Source of the DNA: Zhongshania aliphaticivorans
Lineage (GTDB): Bacteria; Pseudomonadota; Gammaproteobacteria; Pseudomonadales; Spongiibacteraceae
Assembly: GCF_001586255.1 (NCBI RefSeq)
Contig: NZ_CP014544.1
Coordinates: 1,705,501-1,769,500 of the forward strand
Direction of reading: 5' to 3'
DNA length: 64,000 bases
Position numbers and translations under genes: made by a program. Positions 1 through 8,545 of the stretch are shown piece after piece. How positions within the stretch are numbered: position 1 is the first letter of the stretch; each line of letters starts with the position of its first letter. Below the pieces are notes generated by a model. The model saw only the letters and a list, made by a program, of their open reading frames with translations, was not told the origin of the DNA and did no database searches.

Positions 1-674
1 GTACCAACCGAAAGCGCGGTTGTTAGAACGCTATCGTAGTCTCCAGCCGAGATTCCTAGGCTAATAGATAATGCATCGAGTAAGTCTAGTAGATTGACAT
101 TAGTATTCAGTAGGCCTTGCCAAGCGGCAATATTTAAATTGAGTGTTCCGCCAAGTATATCGCCCAGCACGGCATTCAGCAGGCTGCTTTGTTGACTGTT
201 TATGGAAATAAGGTTGCTGCGTATAGCAATTTGCGCGGTTGGTTCACAAGCCTTTGCTGTCGCCGTTGCGCTGAGGCTGATCTCATTATCTTCAGAGGGA
301 AGTAACTGAGCAAATAGTGAGGCGGGCACGGTATGTACAAGATTGACGGTAACGGCATTTCCGGTGCGACTGATTGCGATGCTGCTATTGGTATCGTTGC
401 CTTTAAAATCATTTCGGCTTGCCGACAATACGTACATATCTGCCATGCTCATGGCTTCTACGTCGAGGCTTTGATCTCGACAGTAGATTAATGCCGTCTC
501 CATCGCCGCTAAGTCGGCATTTTTTTGCAGGCTGCGCTTTTCTAAATAAAGTCGACCAGTATCAGCAACCACCGCGACAAAGGTAAATAAACTCAACATC
601 ATCAGCACAGCCAAAATTGTGATGACACCGGCCTGCTTAGTAGGGTGGTGATTAAATTTTTGCTGTGCTCGCAT
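1..674 (-). CDS. tadG: TadG-like pilus assembly protein (partial, C-terminus off window)
   Basis: The frame is open from an ATG at 674 to the left edge, so about 224 N-terminal residues are visible. Residues about 16-36 form one hydrophobic segment after a short basic start, followed by the alternating 'RLYLEKRSLQKNADLAAMET' region typical of Tad_N (DUF2134) proteins. The rest contains the 'LLDALSISLGISAGDYDSVL' type stretch found in TadG of gammaproteobacterial Flp loci. TadG is an envelope-anchored pseudopilin-like or surface component needed for Flp pilus function. It is the last visible gene of the tad operon, 5 bp after the DUF3613 gene. Family assignment is good; the C-terminal part (often a VWA-like domain) cannot be judged. 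Confidence 0.8.
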   Translation of the reverse strand, partial: MRAQQKFNHHPTKQAGVITILAVLMMLSLFTFVAVVADTGRLYLEKRSLQKNADLAAMETALIYCRDQSLDVEAMSMADMYVLSASRNDFKGNDTNSSIAISRTGNAVTVNLVHTVPASLFAQLLPSEDNEISLSATATAKACEPTAQIAIRSNLISINSQQSSLLNAVLGDILGGTLNLNIAAWQGLLNTNVNLLDLLDALSISLGISAGDYDSVLTTALSVG

Positions 675-679
675 GCTGA

Positions 680-946
680 TTACTCTGTTTTAAATGAGTC
701 TTTGCTGAAGCGCTCAGGAATAGGGTGCGAAAAACTTTTAATATAGCGCTCATACACCTCGGTGCTGACCTTGCCGCTTAGATGCTGCTCTTGCGTGCTG
801 GCATTTTGGCCAGAGCTTTGTTGTGCTAGTAAGCGACTGGTCACCGTTTCAAACTTTGCATTTGGGGTGTACACAATCTCCGGTTCAGCGAAGCTTGGAA
901 TAGCGGTGGCGGCGCTTAGTGCTAGGGCAAGTATTACGGGCTTCAT
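680..946 (-). CDS. DUF3613 family small periplasmic protein of the tad locus
   Basis: 88 residues with a clear signal peptide (cleavage probably after 'PSFA', about residue 20). The C-terminal segment 'YERYIKSFSHPIPERFSKDSF' resembles the conserved end of DUF3613 proteins, which are found almost only inside tad/Flp pilus operons of Pseudomonas-like bacteria. The start codon overlaps the tadD stop by 4 bp (ATGA), so the two are translationally coupled. The molecular role is unknown; location and secretion signal suggest an accessory periplasmic part of the pilus machine. The family call rests on recognised C-terminal residues and context, not on a search. Confidence 0.7.
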   Translation of the reverse strand: MKPVILALALSAATAIPSFAEPEIVYTPNAKFETVTSRLLAQQSSGQNASTQEQHLSGKVSTEVYERYIKSFSHPIPERFSKDSFKTE

Positions 947-1644
947 AGTGGTGCTCCATGATAGATATTGTTGCTGCCTGCCAGAGCAGGTTGTTTAAAC
1001 GCATTGGCTTGACTCAATAAAAATTTAAACTCAGATGAGTCGATGCCATTATTTTTTGCCATGCGCACCGCCGTGCGGCTGTCGCCATCTAATATGAGGC
1101 TTATGACCATATTCCTTATGGCAACAGGATGGCCTGGCTGCAACTGCAGGGCAGTCATAAATTCGCGCTGGGCTTCTTTGAAGTTTTTATGCGCGAGTAA
1201 TATAAAACCGTAATCGTTGCGGATGTCCGCATTGCTTGGCGCCAGTCGCCTGGCTTTCAGCATTTGCTGGTGGGCTTGTGGTAAATCACCGCGGGTGGCG
1301 AGGATTTTTGCCATACCGGCGTGGCCGTAGGCGGTTAGGCAGGTCAGGCTGAGATCACGGTAGCTGGCGTAGGCTTCACTGAGCATGCCGGTGTTGCGCT
1401 GCGCCTCGGCGCGAAGCCGCAATACTCTTGGGTTGGTATCTGAGGCGTTTTCTAAATACGCCAATGCCGAGTAGTACTGCTTTTCTAGCACTTGCTGTTC
1501 AATTAACGCCAAGCTAATGCTCTCTTCCTTGCTGGTTGGCACATCACAGTTGCTCGCGCTCGTTTGTCGATTAACAGATGTACTTGCACAGCCAGCCAGC
1601 AATGCAAACAGTACAACAGTTGTCGACAGGGTCAATTTTTTCAT
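943..1644 (-). CDS. tadD: TadD, tetratricopeptide-repeat lipoprotein of the Flp pilus system
   Basis: 233 residues. A lipoprotein signal peptide ends in the lipobox 'LLAGC' (Cys about 19), so the protein should be anchored in a membrane on the periplasmic side. The body is built of TPR units (about residues 45-200), for example 'LPQAHQQMLKARRLAPSNAD' and 'KEAQREFMTALQLQPGHPVA'. TadD is thought to act as a pilotin-like scaffold for secretin assembly. It lies between tadC and the DUF3613 gene in the normal tad order. The length is normal for the family. Confidence 0.85.
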   Translation of the reverse strand: MKKLTLSTTVVLFALLAGCASTSVNRQTSASNCDVPTSKEESISLALIEQQVLEKQYYSALAYLENASDTNPRVLRLRAEAQRNTGMLSEAYASYRDLSLTCLTAYGHAGMAKILATRGDLPQAHQQMLKARRLAPSNADIRNDYGFILLAHKNFKEAQREFMTALQLQPGHPVAIRNMVISLILDGDSRTAVRMAKNNGIDSSEFKFLLSQANAFKQPALAGSNNIYHGAPL

Positions 1645-1664
1645 GCTTTTACGCTCCTGCGTTA

Positions 1665-2531
1665 TTAGCCTAGATTACTCAGTGCATTTGAGATCGACAT
1701 AAGTGCTGGGCCGGCAACAACGATCAATAGGGCGGGAAATAAGAAAATCATCATGACTAAGGACATCTTTCCCGACATCTTGTTAACTTGCTCTTGTAAA
1801 TCCAATTTACGGCGGTTCTGTAATAGTCGATACAATTCGTCGAGTGCTTTGTCGATACTGCCACCGGTTATGGCCTGTTGGCGTACAACGATAAGGTATT
1901 CTTTAAAGCCTTCGGCATTGGTGCAGCCAATAAGCTCGTAGAGCGACTCTTCTTGGCTTTGTCCAGATTCAATTTTGTTTACGGCGAGCTGCAGCTCCTG
2001 GGAGCAGGTGGGCGCGAGATTGCGCAATTGATCGCAAATAATCGCCAGTGTTCTTGGTAGTGAAAGTCCCACTCGCCAAAGCATCCTTGTGGTTTGAACT
2101 AAAATCAGAGTTTCTTGATTTAATTTTTCTTGGCGTTGTTGGGCGATCTTCTTTAAAAAGAAATAGGCTAAATAAGCCAGCAACACAATGCCAAGTGTAA
2201 TGATGAACAGTATGGTTGTTGGTGGGGTTCCATTGAAATATGTATATATACCAAGGCATATAGCGGTAGCGATAATTGCAATTAGCGTAATCGAAATGGT
2301 GTTGACCTGCTGCTCAGTATTTAATAATCCGGCGCGGCGAAGCAGCTGAGATAGCGAGGCGATATGCGTGTTTTCCTCACGCAATTGCCGCCACATATCC
2401 TTTGAGCTAAATTCAAACTCCTTGCTTTTAGTTGGTTCTGCCGTTTCTAGGTGGGCAATAGCCAACAGTATGACCGGTGCGGTGCAGAGTATGATGGCGC
2501 CAATAATATAATAGAGGTGATGCACTTCCAT
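1665..2531 (-). CDS. tadC: TadC, inner-membrane GspF-like platform protein
   Basis: 288 residues with a T2SSF domain (about 120-275) and hydrophobic segments near residues 5-22, 80-125 and 255-285. TadC and TadB form the inner-membrane platform of the Flp pilus. I chose the ATG at 2531 ('MEVHHLYYII') because a GAGGA ribosome-binding site lies 7 bp upstream. The longer frame starting at 2552 would overlap tadB by 11 bp and has no such site. Motifs such as 'LSLPRTLAIICDQ' and 'GGSIDKALDELYRLLQNRR' fit TadC. Confidence 0.88.
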   Translation of the reverse strand: MEVHHLYYIIGAIILCTAPVILLAIAHLETAEPTKSKEFEFSSKDMWRQLREENTHIASLSQLLRRAGLLNTEQQVNTISITLIAIIATAICLGIYTYFNGTPPTTILFIITLGIVLLAYLAYFFLKKIAQQRQEKLNQETLILVQTTRMLWRVGLSLPRTLAIICDQLRNLAPTCSQELQLAVNKIESGQSQEESLYELIGCTNAEGFKEYLIVVRQQAITGGSIDKALDELYRLLQNRRKLDLQEQVNKMSGKMSLVMMIFLFPALLIVVAGPALMSISNALSNLG

Positions 2532-2541
2532 GACGTATTCC

Positions 2542-3402
2542 TCAGCTGCCAATCGATTTAATCATGCGCCACAGAACGATGACGCCGACTATTTGCATAG
2601 TGACCGCGACCATAAGCGTTTGCTGACCGCCTGGGTTTTGCCACATGTCGGTTAAAAATTTTGGGTTATTGTAAAAGGTATAAGCGGCGATGCCCGGTGG
2701 TAGTGCAGCTAGAATCGCCGCCGTAACTCTGGTTTCTCCTGTCATGGCGCTCAGTTCACGTTTCCCTGAATCCTGCATTCTGAGAATGTCGACAATATCT
2801 TCAAGAATCGAACGTATGCTGCCGCCATATTGTTCGTTTATACGCAATGCCGTTGCCAAGACGTCAAATTCGTTTAATTTGTTAACTCGGGCTTCTCGCT
2901 CAAAGGCTTGGTGCAGGTCGTAACCAAAGTGAACGCGGCGAACAATACGCCGCATTACCGTTCCAAGAGGTCGCTCTAAGGTTTCGACGGAGTCTGCAAA
3001 GGCGTTTTCAACAGATACGCCTGCAGATAAGCGTCGGGTCACTTGATTGATAAAAGAGGGTAGCTGGGCGAGCATTTTTGCACGGCGTTGCGCACCGATT
3101 ACTTTAACCAGTGAAAACGCAACGAGCAAAAATGTAACGGCAGAAATAATATTTATCTTAGCCGGTAAAATCAACAGACTTAAGGCGATTCCGGTCGCGG
3201 TAATGGCGATGCCCGCGTACACAATACTTGGCGGTAATTCGACGCCGTTACTGCCCAAATAGTTTTCTATAAATGCTGGAAGTCTCGGGCCGACTTCGGC
3301 GACGATTTCATCTTCCGGAATCGGGTCAGTTGATTCGCTGCTGATCATTAGCACGACAAAGGCCAGTCCAGCCAAGAGCAGAGCTAGTGCAATCCATAAC
3401 AT
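2542..3402 (-). CDS. tadB: TadB, inner-membrane GspF-like platform protein
   Basis: 286 residues. Hydrophobic segments lie at about residues 2-18, 60-95 and 230-280, with a T2SSF domain from about 110 to 235 ('LPSFINQVTRRLSAGVSVEN', 'YGGSIRSILEDIVDILRMQ'). It is the partner of TadC in the platform that couples ATP hydrolysis by TadA to pilin extrusion. The ATG at 3402 is preceded by GGAG at good spacing, and the gene follows tadA by 18 bp. Length and position match the standard tadA-tadB-tadC order. Confidence 0.88.
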   Translation of the reverse strand: MLWIALALLLAGLAFVVLMISSESTDPIPEDEIVAEVGPRLPAFIENYLGSNGVELPPSIVYAGIAITATGIALSLLILPAKINIISAVTFLLVAFSLVKVIGAQRRAKMLAQLPSFINQVTRRLSAGVSVENAFADSVETLERPLGTVMRRIVRRVHFGYDLHQAFEREARVNKLNEFDVLATALRINEQYGGSIRSILEDIVDILRMQDSGKRELSAMTGETRVTAAILAALPPGIAAYTFYNNPKFLTDMWQNPGGQQTLMVAVTMQIVGVIVLWRMIKSIGS

Positions 3403-3420
3403 AGCGTTTACTCCTTTGGC

Positions 3421-4674
3421 TTAGATGTGAGCTAGGTCTGGAGACCGTGCTGTATTATTAGCGCCATCAACGCGCAACACTTTTCGGGTGGCGTCGTCGT
3501 AGATGAAAATATCTTTTAAGCTTAGTTCATTATTAATCACGTGCAGCTCTGCTATTTGGAGTACACAGCGGCGGCCGTCTGCTTTACGGCCAATATGAAC
3601 AATTAAATCCAAGGCACTGCCAATCATTTTGAGGATCAAATCGCCGCTACCCTTGAAACCAGAAATGCCGACCATCATCTCTAAGCGGGTGATGGCGTCA
3701 CGGGCGGAATTAGCGTGAACGGTGCTCATAGAACCGTTGTGGCCGGTATTCATTGCCTGTAAAACATCGAGAATCTCACCGCCGCGGCTCTCACCGACAA
3801 TGATGCGGTCTGGCCGCATACGCAGTGCGTTCTTAACGAGTTCGCGGGCGGTGACTTCCCCGACACCTTCGTTGTTTTCTGGGCGCGTTTCTAGACGTAC
3901 TACGTGGCCGTTGCGTAGCTGCAATTCGGCGGCGTCTTCTATGGTGACAATGCGCTCAGTGGCTGGAATAAACTGACTCAAAATATTGAGTAATGTGGTT
4001 TTACCCGAGCCGGTTGCGCCGCTGATGAGAATGTTGGTTCTGTTCGCAACGGCATTTGTTAAGTATTCGAGTACGTCTTCGCTAATAGATCCGCTTGCCA
4101 ATAATTCCTGAGCGGTGAGAGGGTCTTTTCTGAATTTACGAATAGACAGGCATGGCCCGTCTAAGGCAAGTGGTGGCACGATAGCATTGATGCGGCTACC
4201 GTCCTCAAGACGTCCGTCCACAATAGGGCTGGATTCATCAATACGGCGTCCTAGCGGCGAGATCATGCGGCGTATAACACGCAATACATGGCGGTTGTCT
4301 AAAAAGCGCATATCGGCTTTTTCTAGCACGCCCGCACGCTCGATGTAGATATTGCGTGGCCCATTAATCAGTATGTCGTTGATGGTCGGATCATCGAGTA
4401 GGCCCTGCAGGGGCCCATAGCCGACGATTTCATTTAACATATGCTTTTCTAGCGCGACGAAGGTGTCTCGATCAATAACTGCTTCATAGATTCGGCAATA
4501 CTGGCGAATGTAGGCGGAAATGGCCTCTTCGAGTTTTTTTTGATTGTCGTCGTAGATGATCTTGTCATCTTCAATGCGATCAATCACAAATTTATGCAGC
4601 TCAGATTTCAGCTTTTCGTAGTCGTCACTGTGTTCCGCTTTGCTCGGTGATGTTCTGCGTTCAATTAATCTCAT
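3421..4674 (-). CDS. tadA: TadA/CpaF, secretion ATPase of the Flp pilus
   Basis: 417 residues, a type II/IV secretion ATPase of the CpaF family. Visible motifs are Walker A 'GATGSGKTT', the Asp box 'IVTIEDAAELQL', the Walker B region 'RMRPDRIIVGESRGGE' and the His box 'NTGHNGSMSTVHANSARDA'. It powers Flp pilin assembly at the inner-membrane platform. The gene directly follows cpaC with only 21 bp between them. In the usual locus tadZ (cpaE), the polar localisation ATPase, would sit here. The family call is very secure. Confidence 0.95.
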   Translation of the reverse strand: MRLIERRTSPSKAEHSDDYEKLKSELHKFVIDRIEDDKIIYDDNQKKLEEAISAYIRQYCRIYEAVIDRDTFVALEKHMLNEIVGYGPLQGLLDDPTINDILINGPRNIYIERAGVLEKADMRFLDNRHVLRVIRRMISPLGRRIDESSPIVDGRLEDGSRINAIVPPLALDGPCLSIRKFRKDPLTAQELLASGSISEDVLEYLTNAVANRTNILISGATGSGKTTLLNILSQFIPATERIVTIEDAAELQLRNGHVVRLETRPENNEGVGEVTARELVKNALRMRPDRIIVGESRGGEILDVLQAMNTGHNGSMSTVHANSARDAITRLEMMVGISGFKGSGDLILKMIGSALDLIVHIGRKADGRRCVLQIAELHVINNELSLKDIFIYDDATRKVLRVDGANNTARSPDLAHI

Positions 4675-4695
4675 GGCGATATACCTGCCTGGTCA

Positions 4696-6006
4696 TTAGT
4701 TAGCGAAGCCGACACCGGCGCTGGTAGGCCGAGTACTTGGTTTTTTAGTACCCTTTTGGGGGTCGCCGAATAGCATTGAGGTGAAAGTGGGGGTGTAATC
4801 TTGGTATGTTTCCCCAGGTAATTCTCTAAGTTCGGTGTTTTTTGCCATGGGTTTAACCAAGTGCGGTGTTACAACCATCACGAGTTCTTTGTCATCTTGC
4901 TCAAAGCGGGTTGAGCGGAAGAGGGCACCGAGAATGGGGATGTCGCCAAGACCGGGGATCTTGTCGGCGTTGTTGTAAGTGTTGCGGCTGACCAAACCAC
5001 TGATAATAAAACTTTCACCGGGAGCGAGCTGAATTGTGGTGTCTGTTCTGCGCACGCGCAGTGCTGGCACCGATACCCCACTGGTTTGTACGCCACTGCT
5101 GAAGTCTAAGTCACTCACTTCAGGCGCGACTTTCAACATAATACTATTTTCACTTAATATGGTTGGCGTCAGGCGAAGGCGCACACCGAATTCTTTAAAT
5201 TCAATTTGCACTTGTCCGTCTTGATTCGATACCGGGTAAGGAAATTCGCCCCCGGCTAAGAAACTTGCAGTTTGCCCAGACAGGCTCACCAAGGAGGGTT
5301 CCGCCAAGGTGTAAGCATAGCCATTTTGCTGAAGTGCATTGACCGCCGCGCTAAAGTTTTTACCGGCATGACCAATGAGAATAGATGAGCTGTTTCCTGA
5401 GGTCACCAGTCCACCCATCAACGATGCAATTTCACTCATGCCAGAGATTGTCGGTAGTAAGTTGGCGGCGCCCATCGCTAGGGCCGTATCGCCACCCGAG
5501 TAGGCCAACGCAGTACCTATTTGTTTTAGCTGTGAACGACTGTATTCAATAATGCGAATATCAGTTTGAACTTGTATTGCGCCTTGCTGAACAGTGTTAT
5601 CGACGACATTCTCACCCGCGGCGGCTAATAGCTGAGCGTGTTGGCTAAGGGAGTGAGTTTTGCCGTGAAGGACGGTTCTATCGCCAACAACATCGACGGC
5701 CACGCCGCTGGTGCTTGAACTGGCAATATCAGGGATTACGTCAATTTTGAAGGTGGTCGGTTCACCGCTACCCTGCCACAACAGCAACTGAGTAGAGCCT
5801 ATTTGCTTTGCAGTAATTAAAAACTGCTTAGAGTTAAGTACTCGCAAGCTCGCAATGCCAGGGTTGCCGATCGCGCTGCGCTTTACACTGTGCTGAGTTG
5901 TTAAAGCCTGTTGCTCGCCCAAGGTCATACGCAAGGTTTTGTACGGGTCTGCCTGCGCCACACTAATGAGCGTGAGAAGCAAGCCGAAAATAATTCCGTT
6001 TTTCAT
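4696..6006 (-). CDS. cpaC: CpaC/RcpA, outer-membrane secretin of the Flp pilus
   Basis: 436 residues. A signal peptide (cleavage after 'VAQA') is followed by the pilus-secretin N-domain ('RSAIGNPGIASLRVLNSKQ', about 45-100), a short linker with a BON-like stretch, and the secretin core (about 225-400) with 'VPALRVRRTDTTIQLAPGES' and 'GLGDIPILGALFRSTRF'. It forms the outer-membrane ring through which the pilus exits. The start is the ATG at 6006, preceded by AAAGGAG. A longer frame from 6045 would put 13 extra residues before the signal peptide. Confidence 0.92.
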   Translation of the reverse strand: MKNGIIFGLLLTLISVAQADPYKTLRMTLGEQQALTTQHSVKRSAIGNPGIASLRVLNSKQFLITAKQIGSTQLLLWQGSGEPTTFKIDVIPDIASSSTSGVAVDVVGDRTVLHGKTHSLSQHAQLLAAAGENVVDNTVQQGAIQVQTDIRIIEYSRSQLKQIGTALAYSGGDTALAMGAANLLPTISGMSEIASLMGGLVTSGNSSSILIGHAGKNFSAAVNALQQNGYAYTLAEPSLVSLSGQTASFLAGGEFPYPVSNQDGQVQIEFKEFGVRLRLTPTILSENSIMLKVAPEVSDLDFSSGVQTSGVSVPALRVRRTDTTIQLAPGESFIISGLVSRNTYNNADKIPGLGDIPILGALFRSTRFEQDDKELVMVVTPHLVKPMAKNTELRELPGETYQDYTPTFTSMLFGDPQKGTKKPSTRPTSAGVGFAN

Positions 6007-6044
6007 TATGGATACTCCTTTGCCTGAGATTTCGCTCGCGTTCA

Positions 6045-6974
6045 TTAGTTTCTTACCTTAATGGTTTCGACAGTGTCGCCGCTGTATACGTAGACTGACT
6101 TAGGGGCTGGTGGCGGCTTGAGGCCGGTAACATCGCGAATAAAAGCGGTTTTATCGGCATCACTAATGTGTTGTTTTGCTGCGACACTGGGGTCCATTGT
6201 GCTGGGCTCGGTATCGGCTGCCAGGCTCTCTTCGAGCATGTCGTTTTCACCGATCGCAACTAAGCGCAATTCACCGCTTTCCTCGGCCAGGGTGAGTACG
6301 GCGATATCGTCCAAGGCAATTTCAAGCACCGCTGAGCGGCTGCTTTTTCCGGATTCTTGATCTTCTTTTGATTGAGATGATTTTTTGCCGTTGGTGACGA
6401 CTACGGTTTTGTCATCTCGCTCAAGGTCAGTGCCAAAAGCAAGTAGACGGATATTCTGTAGTAAGCGGCGAGACATACTTTTGTTGTAGGTATCTTTCGA
6501 CGCTCTGGCAGTGAAGATAACGTCAACGCGGTCACCGGGTTGTAAAAAGCCGCCTGCGCTAGAGGTTTCATTCACCTTGATGGCGAGTGCGCGGTAGCCA
6601 GAGTTAATATGTGGGGAAAGTTTGCTTTGCTTGTCAAAGTGACTTTGGCGGATGACCGCCCCCACGGGAATTTTGGATTCGAGCTTTTTGTTGAGAATAT
6701 CTTCAGCCTTGCTAAAGCTATCTTCAATCAAAAGGGGGTAGGGGATGAGTTGAACGTCCTCTACGGTGATGGTTTCGCCCTTTGCCATACTGCGATTAAC
6801 AATAAGGAGCTTTTGCGCGTAGGTGAAGTCACTTGGTTCGGATGCCGGGCTCGTTTTCGTGAGTGCACGGCTTTTTGATGTGTCTTCTTGGCTTATTTTG
6901 TAGCCGATTACCCCCATAAACACCGCACTAATTATAAGCAGTGCTGCGATGATCTTTAAAGTCCTTGCTTGCAT
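6045..6974 (-). CDS. cpaB: CpaB/RcpC, Flp pilus assembly protein
   Basis: 309 residues. An N-terminal membrane anchor ('IIAALLIISAVFMGVIGYKI') is followed by a SAF/RcpC domain (about 45-180: 'LIVNRSMAKGETITVEDVQL', 'GYRALAIKVNETSSAGGFLQ'). CpaB sits in the periplasm next to the secretin; some members have beta-clip/SAF folds thought to bind peptidoglycan. I chose the ATG at 6974 since the anchor then starts near the N-terminus. An upstream frame from 7028 adds 18 polar residues. A gap of about 190 bp separates it from the tadE-like gene. Confidence 0.9.
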   Translation of the reverse strand: MQARTLKIIAALLIISAVFMGVIGYKISQEDTSKSRALTKTSPASEPSDFTYAQKLLIVNRSMAKGETITVEDVQLIPYPLLIEDSFSKAEDILNKKLESKIPVGAVIRQSHFDKQSKLSPHINSGYRALAIKVNETSSAGGFLQPGDRVDVIFTARASKDTYNKSMSRRLLQNIRLLAFGTDLERDDKTVVVTNGKKSSQSKEDQESGKSSRSAVLEIALDDIAVLTLAEESGELRLVAIGENDMLEESLAADTEPSTMDPSVAAKQHISDADKTAFIRDVTGLKPPPAPKSVYVYSGDTVETIKVRN

Positions 6975-7161
6975 AGTCGTGTCCCTGAAAGGTGTCGATA
7001 ACGGTTTTCTATTCGTTGTTGCTGGCATAATTTGATATTAAGCGCTGTGTCATAGTGATGCTATTGTGAGTGCTACGTATACGGCCTGTGGCGAGTACGT
7101 CGTATTGGCTTGTGCACATGAAACACCTGCTCTTAGTGGCAATTTGTTTGGCCAGATGACG

Positions 7162-7644
7162 TCAAAATAACAGGCTGGCTTTACCGCGCAGCAGGTTGGG
7201 CAAGTCAGGCAGTTTGCCGAAGCCGGGCATCGTAATTCCGTCTAGTAGTGGCGCGGAGCTCACCGTCAGCTCACATATAATGCCGTCCAGTGCAGGCTGG
7301 CCGGCGGCGGGTGCAGCGGCGTCGTGGCAGTCACTTGCCCAGCTTAAGGAGTCGGGTGAATAAATGAGTAGGCCGTCGGTGTCGTTTATTTTGAGACGAA
7401 CACTGGCGATATTGTTGATTTGTGTTTCCCATTCCTCAACGCTTGAACAGTCTTCGCAAGCAAGGGCGGCGCGCAGGACTTCTTCGCTCGCATAGGTAAA
7501 GTTTTGCACTAACATGAATGCGAGGCCGTAGACGATTATGGCGTAGCAAATAATGAAAAATACCGGAAAGATGAAAACAAATTCGATGGCGACAGCGCCT
7601 TTTTGCCGCTGCTGAATAGCGCGAGAAAAATTAGGTCTTACCAT
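7162..7644 (-). CDS. tadE: TadE-like pseudopilin
   Basis: 160 residues. A short basic leader ends in 'KGAVAIEFVFIFPVFFIICY', the TadE signature: prepilin-type cleavage at Gly-Ala, Glu at position +5 and then a hydrophobic stem. A single membrane segment covers about residues 17-45. The remainder is soluble with several Cys ('CEDCSS', 'SDCHD', 'ICELTV') that may pair in the periplasm. TadE-class minor pseudopilins are needed for Flp pilus assembly. The start at 7644 has GGAG 7 bp upstream; the frame also opens at 7668 without a better site. Confidence 0.82.
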   Translation of the reverse strand: MVRPNFSRAIQQRQKGAVAIEFVFIFPVFFIICYAIIVYGLAFMLVQNFTYASEEVLRAALACEDCSSVEEWETQINNIASVRLKINDTDGLLIYSPDSLSWASDCHDAAAPAAGQPALDGIICELTVSSAPLLDGITMPGFGKLPDLPNLLRGKASLLF

Positions 7645-7700
7645 TGCGGTGCTCCATGCTGTGCTCAATATTACAAAGGTACAACCGGGGTGGTGCTACC

Positions 7701-8162
7701 TTAAAAACTGCTTTGGAAATGTAAGATTACTGCTCCTAATGCGATTGCGGTGCCCAGCGGTAAGCCGCGCTGAAAAGGGCTTTGTTGAACTGCCATATTC
7801 GAGCAATACGCTTTTGTTAATGACATCCGCTGCGCAATATGGAGGAATGCCATTAACAACAGTAAACTGCCTATGCCAATAGAAAACACCAGTAACAATT
7901 GCAGCGGCGCATAGAGCGGCGTTATTGCCAGCATTAGTTTTACATCGCCTCCGCCTAGTAAACCCCTAATATAACCGGGAAGTGTGAGCGCCAAGGCAAT
8001 GACGATATTTATTAATACTGTTGTTAAACTGCTGCCTTCAATGATTAACATTGAATAAGTGCCGAGCCCCAGCAAAACAAGTAAATAACTATTGGGTATT
8101 CGACGGTGCTGCCAGTCGATATACCCAATTGCAATGAGAGGGGCTATAGCAATGAGAAGCAT
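7701..8162 (-). CDS. cpaA: Prepilin peptidase CpaA/TadV
   Basis: 153 residues, an A24-family aspartyl protease of the short type without the methyltransferase domain. The two conserved catalytic Asp motifs are visible: 'GYIDWQHRRIPN' (N-terminal) and 'LLGGGDVKLML' (about residue 80). There are four to five membrane segments. It should process the Flp pilin and the TadE/TadG pseudopilins encoded around it. It lies 13 bp after flp. Confidence 0.92.
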   Translation of the reverse strand: MLLIAIAPLIAIGYIDWQHRRIPNSYLLVLLGLGTYSMLIIEGSSLTTVLINIVIALALTLPGYIRGLLGGGDVKLMLAITPLYAPLQLLLVFSIGIGSLLLLMAFLHIAQRMSLTKAYCSNMAVQQSPFQRGLPLGTAIALGAVILHFQSSF

Positions 8163-8175
8163 TAAAAAATCATTA

Positions 8176-8367
8176 CTATTCTAGGGTTGTTTTGATGTCA
8201 TTAAAGGCTTTTCCCATACCTGTGGTGGTAGTGCCATCACCAAGTAAGCCAAGGCCGAACACAATGATGACAACGAGCAAGGCAGCCATAACGGCGTATT
8301 CAATTGCACTGGCGCCACTTTCGTCATTTTTCAGTGCAGCCAGCTTGCTAGTAATTTTGTTTAACAT
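8176..8367 (-). CDS. flp: Flp major pilin
   Basis: 63 residues, a complete Flp/Fap pilin. A basic leader is followed by the processing motif 'GASAIEYAV': cleavage between Gly18 and Ala19, with Glu23 and Tyr24 as the hallmark Glu-Tyr pair. A 20-residue hydrophobic stem and a short polar tail follow. The mature subunit would be 45 residues. It is the first gene of the tad operon, with GGAG 8-9 bp before the ATG at 8367. Confidence 0.95.
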   Translation of the reverse strand: MLNKITSKLAALKNDESGASAIEYAVMAALLVVIIVFGLGLLGDGTTTTGMGKAFNDIKTTLE

Positions 8368-8545
8368 GGGTCATTCTCCGTGAGTAAAAGGGTGGGTCGA
8401 ATAGCGCAGTTTTTTCCCTCTCGACCTTGGTACTTACTGTGGGCGTTACACAGAGTGAAAGAAATAAGTAGTTGCCGAAGTTGGCTTAGGGAATTTCGGC
8501 ACTTTATATAGCGGATTAGCGACGTTTTGAGGTGAAAAGGGTATT
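8368..8545. promoter_or_regulatory. Divergent control region between the tad operon and recX
   Basis: 178 bp separate flp (minus) from recX (plus). On the plus strand TTGGCT (8481-8486) and TTATAT (8504-8509), 17 bp apart, make a plausible sigma-70 promoter for recX. A short inverted repeat CTGTG-N7-CACAG lies at 8437-8453 and could be an operator for either gene. I see no sigma-54 consensus. The flp promoter itself could not be placed with confidence. Confidence 0.4.

Noticed and set aside
8437-8453. CTGTG-N7-CACAG before recX as a LexA or CRP site.
   Set aside because: Spacing differs from both consensus sequences (LexA CTGT-N8-ACAG, CRP TGTGA-N6-TCACA), so only kept as a weak inverted repeat.
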